NCBI GenBank assembly: GCA_012841255.1
Contig: DUUZ01000022.1
Span: forward strand, 1-12,919
DNA from: Clostridiaceae bacterium
GTDB lineage: Bacteria; Bacillota; Clostridia; Saccharofermentanales; DTU023
Length of the DNA: 12,919 nucleotides
Reading direction: 5' to 3'
A program made the translations under genes and the position numbers. Positions 5,308 to 12,919 of this stretch are shown here, piece after piece (position 1 is the stretch's first letter; each line of letters starts with the position of its first letter). The notes beneath the pieces were generated by a model, which was not told where the DNA came from, searched no databases, and saw nothing but the letters and a program-made list of their open reading frames with translations.

Positions 5308-6135
5308 ATGTCCAAAGTTATTATCACGGCGGCCATCAGCGGAGCTGAGGTCACACAGGAAATGAATCCGGCGGTTCCCTATACCGTGGATGAGTTTGTC
5401 CGGGAGGCCCGTTTCGCAGTTGATGCCGGAGCCGCTATTATTCATCTGCATGCCCGGCAGGATGATGGGAGTCCGACCCAGGACCGGGAGCGTTTCCGCC
5501 TTCTCATCGATGCCATCCGGGAAGCCTGCCCGACGGCCATTATTCAGCCCTCCACGGGCGGTGCCACCGGAATGACAGCAGAGGAAAGACTCCAGCCGAC
5601 CGAACTCAATCCCGAGATGGCCAGCCTGGATTGCGGAACCATGAATTTCGGCGGGGATGAGATCTTCGTCAACACCGAGAACATGATTATCGAGTTCGCC
5701 GCCTGTATGAGGGAGCGGGGGATCAAGCCGGAACTGGAATGTTTCGATAAAAGCCATATCGATATGGCGATGCGCCTGGTCAGGCAGGGACATATTGACC
5801 GGCCTCTCCACTTTAATCTGGTGCTGGGAGTCAACGGCGGCGCTGCAGCCACTCCCCGGGACCTGATCTTCCTCCGCCATTCCCTGCCTGAGGATGCCAG
5901 CTTCACGGTATCGGCCATGGGCCGCCACCAGCTGCCGCTGAATGTGATGGCCATGGCCATGGGCGGTCATCCCAGGACCGGTTTTGAAGACAATATCCAA
6001 TACGCCAGGGGAGTGAATGCCAAAAGCAATGGCGAGCTTGTGGCCCGCCTGGTCCGGATCGCCGGTGAAATGAACCTGGAGATCGCTACGCCGGACGAAG
6101 CCCGCGACATCCTGCAGATGCCGCCCAGAAAATAA
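5308..6135 (+). CDS. kce: 3-keto-5-aminohexanoate cleavage enzyme
   Basis: A 275-residue Zn-dependent TIM-barrel enzyme (formerly DUF849, BKACE family) that reacts 3-keto-5-aminohexanoate with acetyl-CoA to give acetoacetate and 3-aminobutyryl-CoA. Active-site residues match those described for the Cloacimonas Kce structure: IIHLHAR gives Zn ligands His46 and His48, PSTGG gives Ser82, PELECFD (141-147) carries the conserved Glu, and GGHPRTGFEDN gives Arg223, Zn ligand Glu227 and Asp228. The N-terminal KVIITAAISGAE is also typical. Length is normal. A GAGGAGG ribosome binding site at 5297-5303 lies just before the start. BKACE enzymes use various beta-keto acids, but the neighbours kal and kdd fix the lysine-pathway assignment. 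Confidence 0.95.
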   Translation: MSKVIITAAISGAEVTQEMNPAVPYTVDEFVREARFAVDAGAAIIHLHARQDDGSPTQDRERFRLLIDAIREACPTAIIQPSTGGATGMTAEERLQPTELNPEMASLDCGTMNFGGDEIFVNTENMIIEFAACMRERGIKPELECFDKSHIDMAMRLVRQGHIDRPLHFNLVLGVNGGAAATPRDLIFLRHSLPEDASFTVSAMGRHQLPLNVMAMAMGGHPRTGFEDNIQYARGVNAKSNGELVARLVRIAGEMNLEIATPDEARDILQMPPRK

Positions 6136-6151
6136 AGAGGAGAGAACACTT

Positions 6152-7186
6152 ATGGCAATGGGAAGCAAGTATGGGGCACACCGGGTGCTGGAACCCAAGG
6201 GACTCCTGCCTCAGGCAGCACAGAGGATCGACAACCGCATGGAGCTTTACGACAACGAGATCCTGATCGATGTCTCAGCCCTGAATATCGATGCGGCCAG
6301 TTTCCGGCAGCTTTGGGAAGCAGCAGAGGGGGATGAAGGCCGCCTGAAGGAGCAGATCCTGGCCATCGTCAATGAAAGGGGCAAGATGCAAAATCCCGTG
6401 ACCGGTTCAGGCGGCATGCTGATGGGGTCGGTTGCCCGGGTCGGGGAGGCCTTGCAGGACCGGGACCTTCATGCCGGTGACCGGATCGCCACCCTGGTGT
6501 CCCTGTCCCTGACTCCCCTCCATATTGATGAGATCACAGCCGTCCACCCCGCTATTGAGCGGGTCGAGATCAAAGGACAGGCCATCCTTTTTGAAAGCGG
6601 CATTTATGCCAAACTGCCGGACGATATGAGCGAGAATCTGGCCCTGGCCGTCCTGGATGTGGCCGGTGCACCGGCCCAGACGGCACGGATTGTCCAGCCG
6701 GGGGACTCTGTCCTCATCCTGGGGGCCGGCGGCAAGAGTGGCATGCTCTGTGCCTATGAGGCCATGAAAAGGGTAGGTCCCTGCGGCAACGTGGTCGGCA
6801 TGAGCCGAAACGACCGGCCGGAGGCCACACTCCTGGATAACGGCCTGGTCCATTCCTTCTTTGTAGCCAATGCGCAGAATCCGGTAGAAGTCCTGGACAA
6901 GGCTCTGGCCCTGAACAATGGCCGGGAATACGATGTGGTCATCAATGTCGTCAATATCGACGGGACTGAGATGTCCTCCATCCTGCCGGCCCGGGAGGGG
7001 GGGATGGTTTACTTCTTCAGCATGGCAACCAGCTTCACCCGGGCTGCCCTGGGCGCCGAAGGGGTGGGCAAGGATGTCACCATGATTGTGGGGAACGGCT
7101 ACACCAGGAATCACGCGGAATTCTCGCTTCAGGTGATCCGCGAAAGCCCGGCCTTGCGCAGGATCTTCGAAACTCTGTACGTATAA
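6152..7186 (+). CDS. kdd: L-erythro-3,5-diaminohexanoate dehydrogenase
   Basis: A 344-residue NAD(P)-dependent dehydrogenase that oxidatively deaminates (3S,5S)-diaminohexanoate to 3-keto-5-aminohexanoate and ammonia. The N-terminus (KYGAHRVLEPKGLLPQAAQRIDN) and the SGGMLMGSVARVG segment near residues 86-97 are characteristic of Kdd. The Rossmann dinucleotide loop VLILGAGGKSG is at about 187-197, and a GMVYFFSMATSFTRAALGAEG stretch follows later. Length fits the family. The start at 6152 has GAGGAGAG (6137-6144) about 7 bases upstream; a second ATG two codons on (6158) is less well placed. It sits 16 bases after kce, which uses its product, and 11 bases before kamA. No truncation or missing motif was seen. 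Confidence 0.95.
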   Translation: MAMGSKYGAHRVLEPKGLLPQAAQRIDNRMELYDNEILIDVSALNIDAASFRQLWEAAEGDEGRLKEQILAIVNERGKMQNPVTGSGGMLMGSVARVGEALQDRDLHAGDRIATLVSLSLTPLHIDEITAVHPAIERVEIKGQAILFESGIYAKLPDDMSENLALAVLDVAGAPAQTARIVQPGDSVLILGAGGKSGMLCAYEAMKRVGPCGNVVGMSRNDRPEATLLDNGLVHSFFVANAQNPVEVLDKALALNNGREYDVVINVVNIDGTEMSSILPAREGGMVYFFSMATSFTRAALGAEGVGKDVTMIVGNGYTRNHAEFSLQVIRESPALRRIFETLYV

Positions 7187-7197
7187 GGGAGGCAGTC

Positions 7198-8493
7198 ATG
7201 AAAGCCGAAGACAAGTACATCAACAAGACAGCGGCAGCCAGGCGGGAAGTCCTCTTCCCCGGCGTCCCGGATGAGGACTGGAACAGCTGGCAGTGGCAGG
7301 TCAAGAACAGGGTGACCACGCTTGAGGACCTGACCCGGCTGGTGGACCTGACCCCGGCCGAGGTTGAGGGCGTCAAGGAGGTCCTGGAAAAATTCCGCAT
7401 GGCCATCACCCCCTATTACATGACGCTGATTGACCCGGAGGATCCCCATGATCCGGCCAGGAAGCAGGCCATTCCCACGGCCTCGGAAAGACAATCCGCA
7501 CCGGAGGACCAGGATGACCCCCTCCACGAGGAAGGGGATTCCCCCGTCTTCGGCCTGACCCACCGCTACCCCGACCGGGTCCTCATGCTGATCACCGACA
7601 TGTGCTCCATGTACTGCCGTCACTGCACCCGCAGGCGGCTGGCTGGCCAGAAGGATGCGGCCAGAAGCAAGGCAGAGATCGACGCCTGCATCGACTACAT
7701 CCGCGACCACCCCCTGATCCGGGATGTCCTCCTGTCGGGAGGCGATGCCCTCCTTATGAGTGACGACCGGCTGGAGTATATCCTGAAGGCTCTCCGAGAA
7801 ATTGATCATGTGGAAATCATCCGGCTGGGGACCCGGGTTCCGGTTGTTATGCCTCAGAGAATTACGCCGGAATTCTGCGCCATGCTGAAAAAGTATGCGC
7901 CGGTCTGGCTGAATACCCAGTTCAATCATCCCAATGAAATCACGCCTGAAAGCCGGGACGCCTGTGCCCGCCTGATCGAGGCCGGGGTCCCCTTGGGCAA
8001 TCAGTCAGTCCTTTTGCGCGGCATCAACGACTGCGTCCACGTCATGCGGCAGCTGGTCAACGGCCTGGCCTGGATCCGGGTCCGTCCCTACTACATCTAC
8101 CAATGCGACCTGACCCGGGGGATTTCCCATTTCAGGACCTGTGTGGCCAAGGGTATCGAGATCGTGGAGAGCCTCAGGGGTCACACGTCCGGTTTTTGCG
8201 TTCCCACCTTTGTGGTCGACGCCCTGGGCGGAGGCGGAAAGATCCCGGTCATGCCCGACTACATGATCTCCCAGAGCCCCGACCGGGTGGTCCTTCGTAA
8301 TTATGAGGGTGTGATCAGCACCTACACCCAGCCCCGCGACTATGAAAGTGACTGCCATTGCCCGGTCTGCGAAGGCCAGCGCGAGATCAAGATGATCGGC
8401 ATCTCCGGCCTTCTGGCCGGCCAGGAGGAATCCCTGGAGCCCAGGGAACTCCTGCGCAAGACCAAACTGGACAAGGACGTCCGGTACATCTAG
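7198..8493 (+). CDS. kamA: L-lysine 2,3-aminomutase
   Basis: A 431-residue radical SAM, PLP-dependent enzyme that moves the 2-amino group of L-lysine to C3, giving L-beta-lysine, the entry step of this fermentation. The [4Fe-4S] motif is CSMYCRHC with Cys136, Cys140 and Cys143. The PLP-binding Lys348 lies in GGGGKIPVMPDY. Structural Zn ligands correspond to Cys279 (in GINDC) and Cys386, Cys388 and Cys391 (DCHCPVC), matching the Clostridium subterminale enzyme with a constant offset of 11. The KWQVKNR-like start (WQWQVKNRVTT) and RVRPYYIYQCDL are family hallmarks. Length is a little above the 416 of the type enzyme. GGGAGG (7187-7192) precedes the start. The tight Zn-cysteine set and catabolic context argue against EpmB or an archaeal AblA osmolyte role. 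Confidence 0.97.
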   Translation: MKAEDKYINKTAAARREVLFPGVPDEDWNSWQWQVKNRVTTLEDLTRLVDLTPAEVEGVKEVLEKFRMAITPYYMTLIDPEDPHDPARKQAIPTASERQSAPEDQDDPLHEEGDSPVFGLTHRYPDRVLMLITDMCSMYCRHCTRRRLAGQKDAARSKAEIDACIDYIRDHPLIRDVLLSGGDALLMSDDRLEYILKALREIDHVEIIRLGTRVPVVMPQRITPEFCAMLKKYAPVWLNTQFNHPNEITPESRDACARLIEAGVPLGNQSVLLRGINDCVHVMRQLVNGLAWIRVRPYYIYQCDLTRGISHFRTCVAKGIEIVESLRGHTSGFCVPTFVVDALGGGGKIPVMPDYMISQSPDRVVLRNYEGVISTYTQPRDYESDCHCPVCEGQREIKMIGISGLLAGQEESLEPRELLRKTKLDKDVRYI

Positions 8494-8495
8494 TC

Positions 8496-9560
8496 ATGGC
8501 AGCCGGTCCGCAAGCTTCCCTCCCGGATGCCCTGGGACTTGACCGGCTTTCTTCCTGCGCCATTATCGGGATGGGGAAGAATGCCGGGAAGACGACCGTG
8601 CTCAACCATCTGGTCCGGGCTCTGGCCGGAGCCCGGCCGGGCAGAACCCTGGCCCTGACCTCCATCGGCCGGGACGGGGAGGAAGAGGATCTGGTCACAG
8701 GAGGGATCAAACCCCGGATCTACATCCCGAAGGGGACCCTGATTGCGACCGCCCGGGAATCCCTGCCGGCGGCTGATGCGGTTCTGGAGATCCTGGCCAT
8801 GACCGGCATCCGGACCGCCCTGGGGGAGGTCGTCATTGCCCGGGCTCGCTCCCGGGGCTATGTGGAACTGGCGGGCCCTGCCGCAGCCGGGGATATCGCC
8901 TGCTGCGAAACTTTCTTCCAGGAGGCTGCCCCCGACTGCCTGATGCTGGTCGACGGTGCCCTGTCCCGCAGGTCGCCGGCGGGGGGAGGGCTGACCCAGG
9001 CCGCGGTCCTGGCGTCCGGGATGGCGGGGGCTTCGACTTTGGAAGACTGGATAGCAAGAACCAAAACCCAGGTCAGACTCCTGTCCCTGCCCCCTCTGAA
9101 TCCGTCTTTACAGGGGAAAATCCGGGAACTCTTCCGGACAGACCCCAAGGCGCGGGCGGTCTATGTCCGGGGGGAGACCCTTCGAAAGGTCCTGGACATG
9201 CCCAGTTTGGCCGGCCACGGAAAGACGGTGGCAGAGGCTGTCGAAAAAGAGGATACGGGACTTTTTCTTCGGGGTGCCCTGACCGGCCGCCTGCTGGGAG
9301 AACTTTTAAAAAACCCGGATTTTTCGAATAGCTGGCTGGGGACAGAAGACGGGACCAGGTTCTTCCTGGATGAGGCGGACCTCTGCCGCCTGGACCGGGC
9401 AAGGGTTATTCCTTACGTCCTCCATGCACTTGACCTGCGTATGGTTTTTGTCAATCCGGTCCGCCGGGACGGTTCACTGGGAGATTCCGGCGCCATGCTT
9501 GATCTGGCAGCGAAAAGCTTCAAGGTGCCCGCCCGCGATCTCGGGCCGGCCCTGGCCTAG
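8496..9560 (+). CDS. kamB: KamB, P-loop protein of the lysine 5,6-aminomutase reactivation system
   Basis: A 354-residue protein recognised mainly by its place between kamA and kamC and by its N-terminal P-loop: CAIIGMGKNAGKTTVLNHLV, Walker A at residues 25-33. A second acidic strand, LMLVDGA with Asp153, could be Walker B or the Mg site. The C-terminal end (NPVRRDGSLGDSGAMLDLAA) resembles other KamB proteins. Role: annotated in databases as a reactivase subunit for the B12 enzyme KamDE, probably replacing damaged cobalamin in an ATP-dependent way with KamC; to my knowledge this is context-based rather than proven biochemically. The ATG is 2 bases after the kamA stop and has no good ribosome binding site (AAGGA is 18 bases away), so translation probably depends on coupling with kamA. 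An in-frame ATG 138 bases upstream lies inside kamA and is unlikely. Confidence 0.85.
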   Translation: MAAGPQASLPDALGLDRLSSCAIIGMGKNAGKTTVLNHLVRALAGARPGRTLALTSIGRDGEEEDLVTGGIKPRIYIPKGTLIATARESLPAADAVLEILAMTGIRTALGEVVIARARSRGYVELAGPAAAGDIACCETFFQEAAPDCLMLVDGALSRRSPAGGGLTQAAVLASGMAGASTLEDWIARTKTQVRLLSLPPLNPSLQGKIRELFRTDPKARAVYVRGETLRKVLDMPSLAGHGKTVAEAVEKEDTGLFLRGALTGRLLGELLKNPDFSNSWLGTEDGTRFFLDEADLCRLDRARVIPYVLHALDLRMVFVNPVRRDGSLGDSGAMLDLAAKSFKVPARDLGPALA

Positions 9561-9576
9561 AGAAGGAGTTTAGAGG

Positions 9577-11019
9577 ATGCTGGTGATCCGCAAAGAAGAG
9601 AGCGAACGTCTGGGCCTTCATCAGGTGCTGGACGAATGCCGCTGTTTCTCCCCGCAAGGCCGGCGGCTGAAAAGAAAGCGCCGCTACTTTACACCCGGCG
9701 AGCAGGAAGATCTGAACCGGGAGTTCGACGCCATCGACCGCCTCATGCCCCATGTCCGCCAGCACAAGGCTGAGGTCCTGGATGTCCAGAGTCTTCTGGC
9801 CCATCTCCGTGATCTCAGCGGTACCATTTCAGGTCTGGAAAAGGGCCGCACACTTGATCTGACAGAATTCTACGAGATCAAGGAAGCGGCGCGGCTGATC
9901 CGGGCCTTGTCCCAATACACATCTTTGCTGACCCGTGCCGGGATCAGCCTGAATCCGCTTCCGGACCTGGAAACTCTTCTGGATCCTGCCGGCCAGGGGA
10001 CCAGCGGTTTTTATCTTTATGACGAGTATTCAGAGCATCTGGCCCGGCTGCGCAAGGACCGGGCAGCCCTGGAACGTCTGGCGGAGGAGGGGACCGCCGG
10101 CAAACGGGCCCAGCTTCTTGCCAGGCGGGCACAGCTGGTGGCTGAAGAGGAGGACGAGGAGACTGTGGTCCGGACTTCTCTGACCTTGAAATTACGCCCC
10201 TTTGCGGGAGTATTACAAGAGAGTCTGGACGGGGCGGGCTTACTGGATTTCCGCCTGGCCAAGGCCGAGCTTGCCATCCAATGGGGTGCCTCCCGGCCGG
10301 ATCTTCAGGAAGAGGGGCAGGCCCTCATTCTGGAAGCCTTCTACCATCCCCTGATTGAGGCACACCTCTTGTCCCGGGGGGCATCCTACGAAAGGCAGAC
10401 CCTGACCCTCCATTCCGGAGCAGCTGTCCTGACCGGCCCCAATATGGGCGGGAAAAGCGTCGGCCTCAAGGCCGTGACACTCTCGGCCGTGCTGATTCAT
10501 CTGGGCTATTTCCCTCCCGCCGCTTATGCGGCCTCCCCTCTTTTCGACTTTATCAGCTACCATTCCGACCATTTCGATACGACCAAAAAAGGCCTGTCCT
10601 CTTTCGCAGCCGAGATGGTCAGTTTGCGGGATGATGTGGAACGGTCGAAAGACAGCCGGGGCCTGATCGTGACAGATGAACCCTGCCGGGGGACCAATCC
10701 GCAGGAGGCATCCGCCCTGATCGGTGCCCTCATCCGCTACTATGCCGGCAAGGCGGGCATCTTCCTTGTGGCGACCCACTATCCGGTACCGGAGGGGCAG
10801 GGGATTTCACATTGGCGGATCCGTGGGATCATGGAGGAAGCCCTGGCGGACATCATGGAGAACGGAGCGGGGCAACTCTCCGACCAGGAGACCATCCGGC
10901 GGATTGAATCCCTGATGGACTATACAATTGAAAGTGCAGACCGGCCGGAACCCGGGGAGGGTGCGGTCCGGATTGCGAGATGGCTGGGCCTCGGCGAAGA
11001 GGTGCTGGAGCTGCTTTAG
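9577..11019 (+). CDS. kamC: KamC, MutS-like ATPase of the lysine 5,6-aminomutase reactivation system
   Basis: A 480-residue protein built from the core and ATPase parts of MutS without the mismatch-binding N-terminal domain and without a C-terminal extension. The first half is helical, with a charged coiled stretch around residues 150-200 rich in Glu, Arg and Ala. The ABC-type ATPase follows: Walker A GPNMGGKS at 287-294, Walker B and catalytic Glu in LIVTDEP (Asp367, Glu368), the RGTNP loop at 371-375, and switch His401 in ATHYP. MutS proper has about 850 residues, so a DNA repair role is unlikely. The conserved position between kamB and kamD supports a job in activating or repairing KamDE. 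It is 16 bases after kamB with AAGGAG at 9563-9568, and 12 bases before kamD. The mechanism remains open. Confidence 0.88.
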   Translation: MLVIRKEESERLGLHQVLDECRCFSPQGRRLKRKRRYFTPGEQEDLNREFDAIDRLMPHVRQHKAEVLDVQSLLAHLRDLSGTISGLEKGRTLDLTEFYEIKEAARLIRALSQYTSLLTRAGISLNPLPDLETLLDPAGQGTSGFYLYDEYSEHLARLRKDRAALERLAEEGTAGKRAQLLARRAQLVAEEEDEETVVRTSLTLKLRPFAGVLQESLDGAGLLDFRLAKAELAIQWGASRPDLQEEGQALILEAFYHPLIEAHLLSRGASYERQTLTLHSGAAVLTGPNMGGKSVGLKAVTLSAVLIHLGYFPPAAYAASPLFDFISYHSDHFDTTKKGLSSFAAEMVSLRDDVERSKDSRGLIVTDEPCRGTNPQEASALIGALIRYYAGKAGIFLVATHYPVPEGQGISHWRIRGIMEEALADIMENGAGQLSDQETIRRIESLMDYTIESADRPEPGEGAVRIARWLGLGEEVLELL

Positions 11020-11031
11020 GCAGGAGACAAG

Positions 11032-12615
11032 ATGGCTGAACTCAGATTGGATTGGATCAAGATCGGAAAAGCCCGCGAGGCGGCGGACTCCATCGCCGGG
11101 CGGGTTACAGAGGAACTCTCTTCGTATACGACGGTGACCGTGGAACGGGCGGTCTGCCGCCTCTTGGGGATTGACGGCGTGGACCGTCAGGGGGTGCCCC
11201 TGGCCAATGTCGTCGTGGACGATCTGCTGCAAAAGGGTCTTTTGAACCGGGGGGCAGCCTACTGGCTGGCCCAGGGGGCACTTTCAAGCGGCCTGTCCCC
11301 GGCAAAAATGGCAGAGGCACTGGCCCGGGATCAGTTTGATTTCCCCGCTCAGGAAAAAAATGATTCCTTCGCCTGCCGTCTGTGGGCAGAAGAGAAAGCC
11401 CGGGAAGCGGTCGGGAAGATCCGCCAAAATCGGCGGGAACGCCAGAACTTGATCGGGGGTTATGGGGAAAGACCTGCACCCTGGATGTACGCCATCGTGG
11501 CAACCGGCAATATTTATGAAGATATGGTTCAGGCCAAGGCGGCGGCCCGCCAGGGAGCCGACGTAATCGCCGTCATCCGGACGACCGGCCAGAGTCTTCT
11601 GGACTATGTCCCCTACGGGGCGACGACGGAGGGTTTCGGCGGCACCATGGCCACCCAGGAAAACTTCCGGCTCATGCGGGAGGCCCTGGATGAAACGGGC
11701 CGGGAACTGGGCCGCTACATCCGGCTTTGCAATTACTGTTCCGGACTCTGCATGCCCGAGATTGCCGTCATGGGGGCCCTGGAGCGCCTGGACGTCATGT
11801 TGAATGACGCCCTCTACGGAATTCTCTTCCGGGACATCAACATGAGAAGAACTCTGGTCGACCAGAGTTTCTCCCGTATGATCAACGGTGCGGCGGGCAT
11901 TATCATCAACACGGGGGAGGACAATTATCTGACCACAGCCGATGCCTTCGAGGAGGCCCACACGGTTCTGGCCTCCCAGCTGATCAACGAGGAGTTTGCC
12001 CTTCGGGCCGGCATGTCCAAAAAACAGATGGGACTGGGCCACGCCTTTGAGATGGATCCGGAACTTCCCGACTCCTTTCTCTATGAACTGGCCCAGGCGC
12101 AGATGGCCCGGCAGATTTTCCCCGAGGCGCCCCTGAAATATATGCCTCCCACCAAATACATGACGGGGGATATCTTCCAGGGCCATGTCCAGGACGCCCT
12201 TTTCAATATGGCGGCTGTCCTGACCGGTCAGCAGTTCCTGCTCCTGGGCATGATGACCGAGGCCATCCATACACCCCATATGTCCGACCGGGCCCACGCC
12301 CTGGACAATGCCCGCTATATTGCCCGGGCCATGGGAGGCCTGGCGGACGAGATCTCCTTCCGGGAAGGGGGGCGGATGGAGGCCCGCGCTGATGCGGTCC
12401 TTGAAAAGGCTCTGGATCTTTTGGAAACCATCCGCCGGGACGGCCTGTTCAATGCCCTGGAAGGCGGCCGCTTCGGCGGCATCAAGAGGAGGCGGGAGGG
12501 CGGCAAGGGTCTTTCCGGGGTGATCCTGAAAGATGACCGCTATGAGAATCCCTTCCCGCAACTCTTTTTCGCCGAGCAGGAAGCCATGGCAAAGGAGGAA
12601 AAGGATGAAAATTGA
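11032..12615 (+). CDS. kamD: Lysine 5,6-aminomutase alpha subunit
   Basis: The 527-residue large subunit of the adenosylcobalamin- and PLP-dependent 5,6-aminomutase, which moves the terminal amino group of beta-lysine to C5, giving 3,5-diaminohexanoate. It provides the TIM barrel that holds substrate, PLP and the adenosyl group. Family-typical blocks include TTGQSLLDYVPYGATTEGFG, LCNYCSGLCMPEIAVMGALE, DALYGILFRDINMRRTLVDQ, MGLGHAFEMDPELPDS and PTKYMTGDIFQGH. Length is close to the 516 or so of the Clostridium sticklandii subunit. The start at 11032 follows AGGAG (11021-11025). The end overlaps kamE by 11 bases, a sign of coupled synthesis of two subunits needed in equal amounts. Ornithine 4,5-aminomutase (OraE) is the nearest alternative but is fused and longer. 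Confidence 0.96.
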   Translation: MAELRLDWIKIGKAREAADSIAGRVTEELSSYTTVTVERAVCRLLGIDGVDRQGVPLANVVVDDLLQKGLLNRGAAYWLAQGALSSGLSPAKMAEALARDQFDFPAQEKNDSFACRLWAEEKAREAVGKIRQNRRERQNLIGGYGERPAPWMYAIVATGNIYEDMVQAKAAARQGADVIAVIRTTGQSLLDYVPYGATTEGFGGTMATQENFRLMREALDETGRELGRYIRLCNYCSGLCMPEIAVMGALERLDVMLNDALYGILFRDINMRRTLVDQSFSRMINGAAGIIINTGEDNYLTTADAFEEAHTVLASQLINEEFALRAGMSKKQMGLGHAFEMDPELPDSFLYELAQAQMARQIFPEAPLKYMPPTKYMTGDIFQGHVQDALFNMAAVLTGQQFLLLGMMTEAIHTPHMSDRAHALDNARYIARAMGGLADEISFREGGRMEARADAVLEKALDLLETIRRDGLFNALEGGRFGGIKRRREGGKGLSGVILKDDRYENPFPQLFFAEQEAMAKEEKDEN

Positions 12616-12919
12616 AGCTGATCTCACAAGACTCCTGCCCTATGGCGACACCATGGACGACGGCCGGATTCAACTGAGTTTTACCCTGCCAGTCCCGGAC
12701 GATGACCGGGCGGTGGAGGCGGCCAGGAGAATTCTTTTGTCCATGGGTCTCCAAGATCCCCTGATCGCCTGGCACCAGCCCCTGGATACAGGCTTTACCC
12801 ACTTTGTCGCCTACGGAAGCATGAAGCAGGGCATCGACTACAGCAAAATCCAGGTCTCAACGGTCGAATCCGTGTCCATGACCCTGGAGGAAACCGACCG
12901 CTTCATCCGGGAGAATCTG
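12605..12919 (+). CDS. kamE: Lysine 5,6-aminomutase beta subunit, N-terminal part
   Basis: The right edge cuts this gene after 105 codons. The start at 12605 lies inside the end of kamD and follows an excellent AAAGGAGG (12591-12598). The visible part begins MKIEADLTRLLPYGDTMDDG, then a beta-rich stretch (RIQLSFTLPVP), HQPLDTGFTHFVAYGSMKQG and VSMTLEETDRFI, all fitting the N-terminal dimerisation domain of KamE. The lysine that binds PLP and the DxHxxG base-off cobalamin motif come later in known KamE proteins (about 260 residues) and are beyond the window, so they cannot be checked. Confidence 0.93.
   Translation, partial: MKIEADLTRLLPYGDTMDDGRIQLSFTLPVPDDDRAVEAARRILLSMGLQDPLIAWHQPLDTGFTHFVAYGSMKQGIDYSKIQVSTVESVSMTLEETDRFIRENL

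Noticed and set aside
5062..6198. Long open frames on the - strand opposite the enzyme genes (also 411-1376, 7129-7929 and 11284-12627)
   Set aside because: They mirror GC-rich coding regions on the + strand, show no recognisable domains, and contradict the well-supported + strand genes; they are typical shadow frames.
8358..8495. N-terminal extension of KamB starting inside kamA
   Set aside because: The added 46 codons overlap kamA, which is intact and highly conserved there (Zn-binding cysteines), and no ribosome binding site precedes that ATG; the P-loop sits at a normal distance from the ATG at 8496.
9577..11019. KamC as a DNA mismatch repair MutS
   Set aside because: It has only about 480 residues, lacks the mismatch-binding N-terminal domain, and sits inside the lysine aminomutase operon.

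Overview
The window is a stretch of a GC-rich bacterial chromosome in which every gene I can support lies on the + strand. Strong AGGAGG-type ribosome binding sites, a sigma70-type promoter, a lysine (L-box) riboswitch and a complete set of lysine-fermentation genes point to an anaerobic, amino-acid-fermenting Firmicute (Clostridia-like). This assignment is an inference from content. Other fermentative phyla that carry kam genes (Fusobacteria, Synergistetes and others) are not excluded.

Region 1 (1-3848) is a hexuronate/KDG operon. It holds the tail of a short-chain dehydrogenase (probably a fructuronate or related uronate reductase), an Ldh2-type NAD(P)H-dependent 2-oxoacid dehydrogenase, KDPG aldolase, 2-keto-3-deoxygluconate kinase and a TSUP (TauE/SafE) membrane transporter. 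The kinase and aldolase convert KDG through KDPG to pyruvate and glyceraldehyde-3-phosphate. A 13-bp hairpin sits between the kinase and the transporter.

Region 2 (3849-4592) starts with a comparatively AT-rich spacer. It is followed by a possible 15-codon ORF whose stop codon overlaps the start of an unrecognised four-helix membrane protein, and then by a good intrinsic terminator.

Region 3 (4619-4887) is the most interesting part. A near-consensus promoter feeds a leader RNA that contains a recognisable lysine riboswitch aptamer. The aptamer's 3' closing strand is also the 5' arm of a strong intrinsic terminator ending in seven Ts. P1 and the terminator therefore exclude each other, so lysine binding should prevent termination. 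This predicts an ON switch, the reverse of the usual lysine riboswitch logic but sensible for a catabolic operon.

Region 4 (4907-12919) is that operon: kal, kce, kdd, kamA, kamB, kamC, kamD and the start of kamE, tightly spaced. KamA converts L-lysine to L-beta-lysine (3,6-diaminohexanoate). KamDE (B12 and PLP) makes 3,5-diaminohexanoate, with KamB and KamC as its presumed ATP-dependent reactivation or maintenance factors. Kdd oxidatively deaminates this to 3-keto-5-aminohexanoate. Kce cleaves that with acetyl-CoA to acetoacetate and 3-aminobutyryl-CoA, and Kal removes ammonia to give crotonyl-CoA, which leads to butyrate. KamE runs off the right edge of the window.
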